Assembly (NCBI RefSeq): GCF_901933205.1
Contig: NC_044578.1
Coordinates: 15,533,501 to 15,597,500 of the forward strand
Origin: Camarhynchus parvulus
Taxonomy: Eukaryota > Chordata > Aves > Passeriformes > Thraupidae
Length of the DNA stretch: 64,000 nt
Direction of reading: 5' to 3'
Below, in pieces: positions 40,629 through 50,900 of the stretch. How positions within the stretch are numbered: the stretch's first letter is position 1; the number at the start of each line of letters is the position of its first letter. A program made the translations under genes and the position numbers. The notes under the pieces were generated by a model. That model was not told where the DNA came from, did not search any database, and saw only the letters and a list, made by a program, of their open reading frames with translations.

Positions 40629-43190
40629 ATGTTTACCCTTGCAGAAGTTGCATCGCTCAGTGACATCCAGCCAACTTACCGTATCTTGAAACCATGGTGG
40701 GATGTATTCATGGATTATCTCGCTGTTGTTATGTTAATGGTCGCCATTTTTGCTGGAACCATGCAGCTGACAAAAGACCAGGTGGTCTGCTTGCCAGTTT
40801 TGCAGTCTACTGTAAATTCAAGAGTGCAGCCTGATACAGCAGGGAAGGCTGACTTCACCACTGTTGAAACAACCACTGGTCAAGAAGAAGCATCAATGAG
40901 AACTGTTTCATTTGCCCCCACTGTAACACCTAACATTCTTCTGAGTGGAGCTACCTCTTCTCAGTATCAACCCACTGAATCAGACCAGGAGCTGAAGAAG
41001 GGGCAGAAAGATTCCTCAGGCCGTAAAACAAATTTGGATTTTCAGCAGTATGTATTTATTAACCAGATGTGCTATCATTTGGCTCTTCCTTGGTACTCAA
41101 AGTATTTTCCCTATCTTGTTCTCATCCATACTATCATTTTAATAGTCAGTAGTAATTTTTGGTTCAAGTATCCCAAGACTTGCTCAAAAATTGAGCATTT
41201 TGTGTCTATACTGGGGAAGTGCTTTGAGTCTCCTTGGACAACAAAAGCATTGTCTGAAACAGCATGTGAGGACTCTGAGGAGAACAAACAGAGGTTAACT
41301 GGTGCCCAGTCCCTGCCCAAGTATGTTTCCACTAGCAGTGATGAAGGAAGCCCAAGTGCCAGCACTCCCATGATAACCAAATCTGGCTTCAAATTTTCAG
41401 CCGACAAGCCGATGATTGAGATTCCCAGTGTCACGATTTTAGATAAGAAAGATGGAGAACAAGCCAAGGCGCTGTTTGAGAAAGTCCGGAAGTTCCGGGC
41501 TCATGTGGAGGACAGCGATCTCATTTACAAGCTCTATGTTGGCCAGACTGTCATCAAGACTGTCAAGTTCATATTTATTCTTTGCTATACTGCAAACTTT
41601 GTCAACACCATCAGTTTTGAACACATCTGCAACCCGAAAGTGGAACACCTGATTGGCTACACACAGTTTGAATGTACACACAATATGGCTTATATGCTGA
41701 AGAAGCTGCTTATCAGCTACATTTCCCTCATCTGTGTCTATGGTTTTATCTGCCTCTACACGCTTTTCTGGCTGTTCCGGATACCTTTAAAAGAATACTC
41801 CTTTGAAAAGGTCAGAGAAGAGAGCAGCTTCAGCGATATCCCAGATGTCAAAAATGATTTTGCATTTCTCTTGCACATGGTGGATCAGTATGACCAGCTG
41901 TATTCGAAGCGATTTGGTGTCTTTTTGTCAGAGGTAAGCGAGAACAAACTGCGCGGGATTAGTTTGAACCATGAATGGACTTACGAGAAGCTTCGGCAGC
42001 ACGTCTCCCGCAATGCCCAGGACAAGCAGGAGCTGCATCTCTTCATGCTGTCAGGGGTCCCTGATGCAGTGTTTGATCTGACAGATCTGGATGTGTTGAA
42101 ACTGGAGCTGATTCCTGAAGCGAAAATTACAGCCAAAATTTCCCAGATGACAAATCTTCAGGAGCTTCATCTGTACCACTGCCCTGCGAAGGTCGAGCAG
42201 ACTGCCTTCAGCTTCCTCCGGGACCACTTGAGATGCCTTCATGTGAAATTCACAGATGTCGCAGAAATTCCTGCGTGGGTGTATTTGCTCAAAACCCTCC
42301 GTGAATTGTATTTGATAGGCAACTTGAACTCTGAAAATAATAAAATGATAGGGCTTGAATCTCTTAGAGAGTTGAGACACCTTAAAATTCTCCACGTGAA
42401 GAGCAATTTGACCAAAATTCCCCCTAATATCACAGATGTAGCACCACATCTGACAAAACTAGTCATTCATAATGATGGCACTAAGCTTGTGGTACTCAAT
42501 AGCCTTAAGAAAATGACAAATGTTGCAGAGTTGGAACTGCAGAACTGTGAACTGGAGAGAATTCCCCATGCCATCTTCAGTCTCTCTAACTTACAGGAAC
42601 TGGATTTAAAGTCAAATAGCATACGCACAATTGAAGAAATTATCAGTTTCCAGCATTTAAAAAGATTGACTTGTTTAAAGCTGTGGCACAATAAAATAGT
42701 CAGCATTCCTTCATCCATTACTCACATAAAGAATTTGGAGTCTCTTTATCTCTCCAATAACAAACTTGAAACCTTACCTGCCGCAGTGTTCAGTTTACAG
42801 AAACTTCGGTGTTTGGATGTAAGCTACAATTCAATTGCGGTGATTCCAGTGGAAATAGGTTTGCTTCAAAATCTTCAGCATTTTCACATCACAGGAAACA
42901 AAGTCGACGTTTTGCCAAAACAGTTGTTTAAATGTGTTAAATTGAGGACTTTGAGTCTGGGACAAAACTGTATTACCTCAATCCCAGATAAAGTAAGTCA
43001 GCTGTTGCAGCTGACTTACCTGGAACTGAAGGGAAACTGCTTAGACCGTCTGCCAGCTACGCTGGGGCAGTGTCAGCTTCTCAGGAAAAGTGGGCTCATA
43101 GTGGAAGATCACCTCTTTGACACTTTACCCTCAGAAGTTAAAGAGGTGTTGAATCAAGACACGGGCATTCCCTTTGCTAATGGGATTTAG
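40629..43190 (+). CDS. LRRC8D: LRRC8D, volume-regulated anion channel subunit D
   Basis: Leucine-rich repeat-containing protein 8D is a plasma-membrane subunit of the hexameric volume-regulated anion channel (VRAC). It assembles with the obligatory subunit LRRC8A and favours release or uptake of uncharged and organic solutes such as taurine, and uptake of blasticidin and cisplatin (family knowledge). The frame is complete at 853 codons; the human protein has 858, as I recall it. The start MFTLAEVASLSDIQPTYRILKPWWDVFMDYL and the end IPFANGI are characteristic of D. TM1 is at about 27-48, the first extracellular loop at 49-157 (C54, C148), TM2 at 158-180, the intracellular loop at 181-310, TM3 at 311-331, extracellular C334 and C349, and TM4 at 356-384. 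A linker is followed by leucine-rich repeats from about residue 465 to the end. F138 in NLDFQQY corresponds to the pore-constricting phenylalanine (F143 in human). The first loop between C54 and that Phe is the diverged part. No frameshift or stop is seen. Confidence 0.98.
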   Translation: MFTLAEVASLSDIQPTYRILKPWWDVFMDYLAVVMLMVAIFAGTMQLTKDQVVCLPVLQSTVNSRVQPDTAGKADFTTVETTTGQEEASMRTVSFAPTVTPNILLSGATSSQYQPTESDQELKKGQKDSSGRKTNLDFQQYVFINQMCYHLALPWYSKYFPYLVLIHTIILIVSSNFWFKYPKTCSKIEHFVSILGKCFESPWTTKALSETACEDSEENKQRLTGAQSLPKYVSTSSDEGSPSASTPMITKSGFKFSADKPMIEIPSVTILDKKDGEQAKALFEKVRKFRAHVEDSDLIYKLYVGQTVIKTVKFIFILCYTANFVNTISFEHICNPKVEHLIGYTQFECTHNMAYMLKKLLISYISLICVYGFICLYTLFWLFRIPLKEYSFEKVREESSFSDIPDVKNDFAFLLHMVDQYDQLYSKRFGVFLSEVSENKLRGISLNHEWTYEKLRQHVSRNAQDKQELHLFMLSGVPDAVFDLTDLDVLKLELIPEAKITAKISQMTNLQELHLYHCPAKVEQTAFSFLRDHLRCLHVKFTDVAEIPAWVYLLKTLRELYLIGNLNSENNKMIGLESLRELRHLKILHVKSNLTKIPPNITDVAPHLTKLVIHNDGTKLVVLNSLKKMTNVAELELQNCELERIPHAIFSLSNLQELDLKSNSIRTIEEIISFQHLKRLTCLKLWHNKIVSIPSSITHIKNLESLYLSNNKLETLPAAVFSLQKLRCLDVSYNSIAVIPVEIGLLQNLQHFHITGNKVDVLPKQLFKCVKLRTLSLGQNCITSIPDKVSQLLQLTYLELKGNCLDRLPATLGQCQLLRKSGLIVEDHLFDTLPSEVKEVLNQDTGIPFANGI
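42993..43019. repeat. Perfect inverted repeat inside LRRC8D
   Basis: GTAAGTCAGCTG at 42993-43004 and CAGCTGACTTAC at 43008-43019 are exact reverse complements separated by TTG. They encode residues 789-797, V-S-Q-L, L, Q-L-T-Y, of a leucine-rich repeat, so the palindrome is in register with codons. In RNA it could form a 12-bp stem with a 3-nt loop. The left arm contains GTAAGT preceded by AAA, a strong donor-like match. Confidence 0.95.
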
Positions 43191-43680
43191 ACTGAGGTGA
43201 AATGCTCTGGTAGCTGACTTCCAAATGGCAAATGATAAAAAGTATGGCAACTGTGAGATCATGTGTTTTAGAAAGCAGAATTCCTTGGAAGGCAGAATTA
43301 CTAGCAGGTTTAGAAGTGCAACTGAGTGTTCAATGTTTGCAGTGTTTTAAAAGTTCATTTCCAAAATTTTTGAGAGGATAAAGAACCTTAATAATCTCAA
43401 TTCTTTTTTCCTTAAATTGTTTGTAACTTGGATGCTGCCGCTTTTGAATGTTTACAAATTTGCTTGCCTGCTTAAAGTAAATGATTAAATTGATGACCTT
43501 TTCTTACTATGCAAGTTATTCCTTAAGGTCTGGTTTTACTTTAGTGCATTATGAGGAGACAAACCAAGGCTAAATGTGGTATGTGGTATGGGCCTAACAG
43601 CACTTGAAACACAGGTTGAATTGTGTTGTTAGTGTTTACCTGTCCTTGGCAAATAAAACCAGTTTGGCTGTGATTTGAAC
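43191..43680 (+). other. LRRC8D: LRRC8D 3' UTR (proximal form)
   Basis: This is non-coding sequence after the TAG stop up to about 25 bases beyond the first AATAAA. It is A/T-rich, as usual for 3' UTRs. The transcript may run further: AATAAA also occurs at 45858, 46001 and 46266, in T-rich sequence. The end given is therefore the shortest plausible one. Using a distal site would place the CR1 copy at 43722 inside the UTR. Confidence 0.6.
43652..43657 (+). promoter_or_regulatory. LRRC8D: Polyadenylation signal AATAAA (proximal, LRRC8D)
   Basis: A canonical hexamer lies 462 bases after the stop codon and is followed by a GT-rich stretch (agtttggctgtgatttg), as expected for a downstream element. 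It is the first AATAAA after the stop that has this context. Confidence 0.6.
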
Positions 43681-43721
43681 TGCACCAGAACCACCATTTT
43701 CTTGCATTAAGGTATGTGGTT

Positions 43722-44165
43722 TCATAGAATCATTTAGGTTGGCAAAGACTTGTAAGATCATCGAGTCCAACCATTAACCTAACACTGCCAGGTCCTCCAT
43801 GTCCCTAATCACCATGTCTGTGCTTTTGTTGAATGCTTCTGGGGATGGTGATTCCACCACTTCCCTGGGCAGCCTGTTCCAATGTTTGACCATTCTTTCA
43901 GTGAAATTTTTTTTCCTAATGATCTATCTTAGCACAACTTGTGTCTTTTTTGCTATTGCTTGTTACTTGGGAGAAAAGACTGGCCTCCACCTCACTACAC
44001 CATCCTTTCAGGTAGTTGTAGGGAGCAATAAGGGTCCCTCCTGAGCCTCATTTTCTCTGGGCTCAACACCCCCAGCTCCTTCAGCCAGTCCTGTCAGGAC
44101 TTGCGTTCCAGACCCTTCACCAGCTCCACTGCCCTTCTCTGGACACTCTGCAGTACTTCAGTGTT
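43722..44165 (-). mobile_element. CR1 LINE, 5'-truncated 3' region
   Basis: In plus-strand reading the copy opens with TCATAGAATCATTTAGGTTGG and 'AAGATCATCGAGTCCAACCA'. It passes through 'CCCTGGGCAGCCTGTTCCAATG' and 'GTCCCTCCTGAGCCTCATTTTCTC', and ends near 'CCCTTCTCTGGACACTCTGCAGTACTTCA'. These are landmarks of the reverse complement of the avian CR1 3' UTR and the end of its ORF2. At about 440 bp it is the longest transposon copy in the window. It is diverged and has no open reverse-transcriptase frame. It sits just 40-70 bases past the proximal LRRC8D polyadenylation signal. Confidence 0.9.
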
Positions 44166-47100
44166 TTGCATCAGTCCAAGTGTGTTTGCCTTCGTTCTCA
44201 AAGCCTCATGTTTTTGGGTGAGATTCCTCCTGTGGTCTGGTGTGCTAGTCCTTCACCCTGCCAAAGGCTGGTCACCTTCCTGCAGCTGGTCTGCCCCTCA
44301 GCCTCCACAATGCTCCTCTGTCCCATGCGGCAGTGGGTGGCAAAAGGCAGAATATTGCCACGTGGCTTTCAAGTTGGAGATAGTTTTGATGTTTTTGATC
44401 TTTTGGAAGGTGACTTTGAAAGCCATTAAACACCAAGTGACTTTACTGCTCATGTTTTGCTCTTCTGAGTTTTTATCTGAAAAACTCAAGGCGTTTTGTG
44501 AGTTGGTGATTGTTCTGTTTCACCACCTTGGCTTAGGATGTGGGGCGTCATCTCCATTTACCAGACTAATAACAGGCATAAGATCTGCTTTTTCACTCAA
44601 CCATGATTAAGCTTTATCATCTATTGTGGTGTCTTCCGCACCTGGACTTTACCATACCCAGCCCAACTAATCTGATGTCTTTGAAGACTTACTCACTGTT
44701 AGAAATCCTAACTGTGTGCCAGATAAGTCATCCAATAAAGAAAAAGGCAGACAGCAGTGAGCTTGGGTTTGGTTTTTGTTGGTTTTGTTTGGTTTTTTTT
44801 TTTGGCCTTTTTGGTGGTGTTTTTTTAACTGAGTTTGCATTGCCAGAACCATTAGAGAAATATAATCCATTAAATCTGCAAAATCATCAGTTGTAAGTCT
44901 CAGTCATTTACATTCCATGTGTGCAGAAAAGAAGTACTATGCTGGGAGATGACTACATGATTACTCATGGTTTAAACACAATTCCCTATTGTAGTGTGGT
45001 CAGGACTGAACTAGTCTGTAGTTCAAGGGACTGTTCTTCTCACACAGAAATTCTCATGCACAGTGATTTCCACTGTAACTTCACCAGAGCTGCCCTGACT
45101 TACACCACTATTAACAAGCGGATAGTTTAGGCCTAGAGGCATTGAGCAGGCAGGAACATTTCAAATACTGCTCTTAGAAGTTTCGCATATTTTATTGTTA
45201 ATAATTTACTGTTAGTCATGCTGAGAGGACTGTTCTCAGCTGTAGGTAGCAGTCTCTGAATACATACCTGCACCACATGTTTATGTATCTCAGAGGACCA
45301 GTTTATGAATAGTGGTTTTCCTATTTCTCATGGGGATACAGTCTGTTTTCCACTTGCCAGCAGGTAGTAAACTTGGGATGTTGACAGTTTTGCAACACCA
45401 GGTCACAGGTTAGGCAGAGTACTTGGAGTTACTGATCTGTTCTCCACTGGGAAACTTAGTGCAAATCCTCAGATTCTTTTTTTTAAGTAGAATTTAAGGC
45501 TGCAGCGGACTTTTCTTTTTTTAAGAAACTCTTTCATTTGTTTATTTTTTGCACATAGATCACTTTAAAATTGCTGGACTATTGACTCTTTAGAAAAACT
45601 GTGGACTATACTATTGGTGTATGCTTTGTATTTGCTGTTGAGTGTCATTTCAGTTTCCAAGAAATTGTGTGTAGGAGGGAGGAAGAGTTGGAGGATGACA
45701 AAATGATTAAAATACTTAGAAAAATAGTTATATTTTTAATCTTTTTTCCCCTTTTTTAATAGCAGAGTCACACAGAACGTGGCTGTGTATTGATCTAGTT
45801 TTTAAAAGGTGTTTTTGGTGTTTCTGATTCTCCTGCTGGCCCTACTGATGTTCAAAAAATAAACCCATGTCTAATTCATATGACTGTGTTAAACTCAAAA
45901 ATTAAACCCATGTCCACTTAATGAGTATGGTATACATAACCTAGACCACTGTTTTGACTAGTTAGTAGCCAACTGTATGTCTTTAGACAATTTCCTCCAA
46001 AATAAATGTATGTTAAAATTAACATACTTCTAATGCTTGCTTAGCATAAGCTCCATTCTTGTTTTTAAGAGATCTTTCTCAGAGTGGGGAGGACCTTCCC
46101 AGCACCCCCATGTCACCTCTCCCCAGTCCTTCCTCCTCTTTGTGACTGTTTATAATGTTCCTGTTTCCTGCGTGTCAACTGACACAGTTTTGCTTTAAAG
46201 TCTTGGAAGTTCATCTCTTTTCCATGTAAGGCATGTGAAATATATTTTGCATTTCTATTTGATTTAATAAATAAGATGTTTATATCTTCCTCTAATCTAT
46301 TTTTTTTAATGGGTGAAAAGTGTGTTTGCATAGTAAACTCTCTGATTTCAAGTACCTCATGCTGAACTTGTTCTGTGGTGCCTGTACTCTAAGAAGTATG
46401 AAGAGGTATGAGTTGCTGCTCCCAGTAAATCCTGTAGGTATGTTTCTATCTAGAATGCAGTGCTTCAGATTTTTTTTCATGTACATAATCTAAATGACCT
46501 GCCTAAATGTTTTTATTTGGCTAATCAGATTCTGCAGAACACATGTATGGCCCTGGAAGAAAAACCTGTGTTTGTTCAAATGAGAGGAAGTAGGAAATTG
46601 CCTATTCTGTTTGCTTCTGCCACTGTAACTCATTTTGGTGAAGATCCTTTAGTTTTCCAATAAATTGACCTTTTGGAAACTGCTTCCAATGATGCAAACT
46701 GAACAACGGCATTGCTGGGCAGGCATCAAGCCTCTTGGTGTAAGGGAAGATGCTGACACTCATGAAAGGCTCTCTGCTGCTACATAAATGGCTTTGCAGT
46801 CCTGAGCTGCCCTCTCTGGTAGCAAAGCAGGGTGCTCAGGCACTGTGCAACATGTCTGAGTATGGGGGTTCTGCTGTGTGGACTGCATTTTTAATAAAAA
46901 TCTTACAGAAATCGTGTTTCCATGGATGTGCAGAGAAATCAGTGGTGTATGGTTACATGAAGGCAGTGGATTAGATTGTGATTCCATTACTTAAAGTCAA
47001 ATTGAACAGAGCAGGTGTTTCTATAGCTGTGCTGTTGACTGTCCTTCTCATTTCTTACAGGATCTGACTTTCAGACTTCTCAGTTCTCAAGACAGGGAGT

Positions 47101-47255
47101 TGAGCAGGAAGCCTGACAGTCCCATATGTAACTGCTGCAGCTTGTTGTGAACATGACAAATGGGGCTTCTGTTGAGTCTTTGGGTTGGAACCCTGTGAGG
47201 GTGCTAAACATGAGAACAGAAGTCTCAGATTTGCTGAGGGATCTTAGTATTGATA
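44166..47255. other. LRRC8D 3' flank, possibly extended 3' UTR
   Basis: No coding feature was found. From about 45,150 to 46,330 the sequence is strongly T/A-rich, with several AATAAA hexamers on the plus strand (45858, 46001, 46266) and one at about 46,890. This would suit a long alternative 3' UTR of LRRC8D or simple spacer. Small open frames have no recognisable domain. Confidence 0.4.
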
Positions 47256-47323
47256 GCAGAGCCCTGGGCACAGTGGGCTGAGGGGAGCAGAGCCATGGGC
47301 ACAGTGGCACTGGGCTGAGGGGA
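47256..47323. repeat. Imperfect tandem duplication, two units of 31 and 37 bp
   Basis: Unit one runs 47256-47286 and unit two 47287-47323. Both begin GCAGAGCC and end GGGCTGAGGGGA. The second has one substitution and an extra 'cactgg'-type 6-base insertion. This is a minisatellite-like duplication in non-coding sequence. Confidence 0.85.
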
Positions 47324-47729
47324 GCTCATCTGGGCAGCTGTCACCAGTGTGATGGGATTGTTTTCTGTGAAACAGCTGGCCTCAAACCACCATAGACCAT
47401 GGCACTGCTTTTCAGTCCAGAGCAAGGAGGGAGGCCAAGCCTGTGACTTGAGACCTACTTTACAGTTTGGTACAGCCTTCTCCTCACCTGGGGTAAAGGA
47501 TATTGAAAACACTTTTGTTTCCTGTCTGTAAGCTGTGGATTCGTTAGGGGAGGTAAAATTCCTGAATGATTGTGAAAAACACAAATCATGCAGAAATTAT
47601 GTCATGTAGAAGGATTCAAGAGGCAGAGGCAGTCTCATCATTAGCTGTATGGCAGAGCCATGGCAACATGTTTCTAATGTGTGATCCCAGCACAGTTTGA
47701 TTTAGACAGCAAATCACCATCAGTCTGGG

Positions 47730-47905
47730 CAGGACTAGAAGGTACCTCAGGATGTCTTTAAGCCTGCCACCCTGCCTCATGCAGAAATAAGGTTCCCTAA
47801 CTCATTACTGCCAGATGTTTGTCAATATTAGAATGGGTTAGACAGTGATGGAAATTCCACCCTCTCTAGGCAAGCTGTTTACTTAATCATCTCTGTGTTG
47901 AAGAA
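47730..47905 (-). mobile_element. Old CR1/L3-like LINE fragment
   Basis: The plus-strand reading includes 'GGACTAGAAGGTACCTCAGGATGTC', 'ATGGAAATTCCACCCTCTCTAGGCAAGCTGTTTACTTAATCA'. These resemble the reverse complement of CR1/L3-family 3' regions ('...gatggagattccaccacctctctaggcaacctgttcca...'). It is much more diverged than the copy at 43722, so it is probably an older insertion. Confidence 0.6.
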
Positions 47906-50900
47906 ACACAGCAAGAGAACTGCTAATGCTCTGTTTAAGGCAAACCAAATGGTTAGAAATATATTGACCTATTAGCTTGCAGAAGTACAGCCAAACAGAC
48001 TATGTGAATGTGCTGTGTGGATATGTTGCATCCCAAGCTGTTTGGGTGGACTGAAGTTCAGGATTCCTTTGAGAAAAGCCCTGAGGGACAGCTTGCATCA
48101 GTTCAGTTACAGATACAGCACAAACAGTTCTGTTCTCCCGTGACAGCAGGGCCAACCACCATGCAGGGCATCCATGGCTGGTCTGCCTTGTCTTAGCCTA
48201 GAGACTGATATCCTTGCCCTTGCAAAGCTCGGGTGCTTTGTTTCTTCAGAAAGACATTTTATGAAAGCATTTAAATAAAGTTGATTGAGCAAGTTTGCTG
48301 TAGGAACATGCAAGATGATCCTTAAGATTACCAAATTTGAAAGATTTGAGACTAATTCTGTAGTGATTTTGACCCTGGCATTAATCCCTTGCCTCCCTCT
48401 GTGGATTGATGAAATTACTGCACAAACTAATGATTTACCCAAATGGTTGGCATTTCAGCACTACAGAAGAGTTCCCAGTTCAGGCTGGCTGCTTGTGCTT
48501 ATACAGCGTGTTCAGCACTTAAACCAAAGGCATCAAACACTGAGGTTGCAAAACCCTGTGGGTTTATGCTGTTACCAATTTCCCAGGACAGCAAATCATT
48601 CCCCATGCTGCTCAAGGGAGGGTAGGCTGTGTCACTGAGTACAGTTTCTGTAGCAAAGATGAGGCTTTAGAATTAAGCTCAGAAACAGATTTTCCAAGCT
48701 GATTACAAACACGCACTCATTCCATGATAAAAGTCATGAGAGATGTCATTTCTGGCTGAGATGCTAGAAATAGTTCCTGTAACTCAGCCAGGCATGGGTG
48801 CAGAAGTGGCAGCTCTGTAATGCTGCACATCAACACAATACAACTCAAGTGAAGATCTTTAAAACCACACACCCTGGAGTTTGGCCAGGCTGCATCTCTC
48901 TCCCTTCCCTCAAGAGAACAGCCCCTAAGCCCTTCTGCAATTATTATCACTGGGACCTTTGTTCTGTCTTGCCTCCAACAGCACATTGTCCCTTGATGCT
49001 GGAGGTAACACAGGGTTATTGGTTTAATGATGACTATTTGGGAAGAAAGCCATCTTCTAAATTAACACCACAGTTGCTTGCAGGAAGTCTTCCAGCACAG
49101 AGCAGGTCTGTTCCCATAAATGAACATGCTGTGCCCATAAACAATAAAATTTCAAGTTAGGACTGGGTTGTGTAGACCATTAGGAATAAATGCATGGACA
49201 TGTTGCTGTTCTGCTAACCAGTTCTGGGTATTTTTGCTGCTTCATGTGGTTTGTGAAAATGAATTTTAAAACCATTTTCCCTAACACCGTGCTGCAGCGG
49301 CTCTGGAGCCAATGTTGCTGGCCTGGGGAAGGCAGGCTTACCCCAGAGGGTGTTGCTGGAGCTGCTCTGGCAGAGCTGAGGTGGGAGAAGGTCTGGGTGT
49401 TGTGGCTGCTGCCAGCACCCCGTGGAGGGTTCACTCTTCTGGGGAAGCCAGATTTACCTCACTCCTTCTGAGGCATCTATGGGAGATGCCATACAAGAAA
49501 GAGTGTGCCCTTAACCACAAAATAAAGGGAATGCTGTTGAATGAAACATGCACTGTTTCTGAAAGATGGGGATTGTGATAATAGGAGGAAATGCAGAATG
49601 AGTGGGAATAAATGGTCCTGAGAGGAGGTAGAGCCCCCACCTCTGGCTTGAAATTTCAGAAGTTTCAGAAAGATAAGTGTAGAATCTGGAATGCAAGTTA
49701 CAAGTGCTCCTGCCTAGAGCCAAGTTCAAATTCTCAGGGCACTGTATGACTTTGCCATTTTTTCTATTTTGTTTCCTGGGATCTGTCCCCTCTGGCTCTC
49801 AGAGCAGGGCCTCAGGGTGCCTGTGCAGCTGGCTGCTGACATGCTCTCCTTCCCCTCCTGCTCCGTGCCAGTGTCCCTGATAAGCCCATCTTGGCACTTC
49901 TCCCAGCAGGGCCCTACCCGGAGCTGCAGCCCTGCCCTGCAGGGAACCCCGGCACTGCCGGGGCCAGAGCCTAATCTGGGAGCTGCAGCTTCCCCCGAGA
50001 GGGATTGTCCCTCCCTGGCCGGGCGGGGCAGAGCTCTGCCGGCACAGCCCGGCTGGGACCTTCCCCAGCTCCCGGGGCTGCTCCATGGAAGTGCTGGGGC
50101 AGGGGGGTCCTGTCCACGTCCTGCTCACACAGCTGGAGGAACCACCTTCTTCTGCTGCCCTCCAAGGAAAGGATTGCCATTTCATCCTTAAATTGCCATT
50201 TCCACAGGCATCCCCATAGCTCCTGCAGTTCTGTGTCTCATGTCTTTGTGCCTCCCATGCCTTTGCTGGAAATTGGGCTGTGTGTTTCTAACCCTGTTCA
50301 GGGAGGATGCAGAGAACACCTGATGATTGTCACAGCCTGTTCTGCAGTGAGTGCTTCTCCCCCACCCTTATTTTTCTCTGCCCTGGGTTAAACCTGTTCC
50401 TTCAGTAGTTTGTAACTCCTGTTTCTCTCCTCTCAATCCTCTCAGTTCACCAAGTTTGATAAAAGCAGCGTTGTCTGTAATGGGATGTGGGATGTGGGCT
50501 GAGGCCTCCCAGTGTAGAGCCCTGACGCCGAGGATGGACACACAGCCAGAAGGAGTCTCCCCAGGAGTGACAGTGTCACCCAGTGTCTGGTTTGCCTGCC
50601 CTCCATCTGGCCACGACTTCCTGGTGCCCTCCACAGAAAGGGACTTCAGAGGCCATTTTGCAAGGTGCCTTTGGTCTGGGGGCTGGTCAGGGCAGTGGCA
50701 GGATGTCGCACAGGGTCTGCTGCCCTCCTTTGCTGTTTGACTGCTCTGAGAGGATTCATCTGAACGTGGTGCTTGGTCTCCAAGCCCTCCAGGCTATTAC
50801 CTATAATGAGAGTTTTATTGGGGAGCTCTTCCTACACTGTAGCTGCAAGAATATCCTGTGGATGTAAAATGTGGCAAGTGGGGACTCGAGTGTGTATCCA

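Noticed and set aside
41111..42718. Minus-strand frames opposite LRRC8D
   Set aside because: They are antisense shadows of a certain coding exon.
40629..43190. LRRC8D as an intronless retrocopy
   Set aside because: A proper acceptor lies immediately before the ATG, no poly-A tail or target-site duplication is seen, and a single coding exon is normal for this gene.
43799..44610. Plus-strand frames of 81-169 codons downstream of LRRC8D
   Set aside because: The first part is translated CR1 in antisense. The rest has no recognisable domain.
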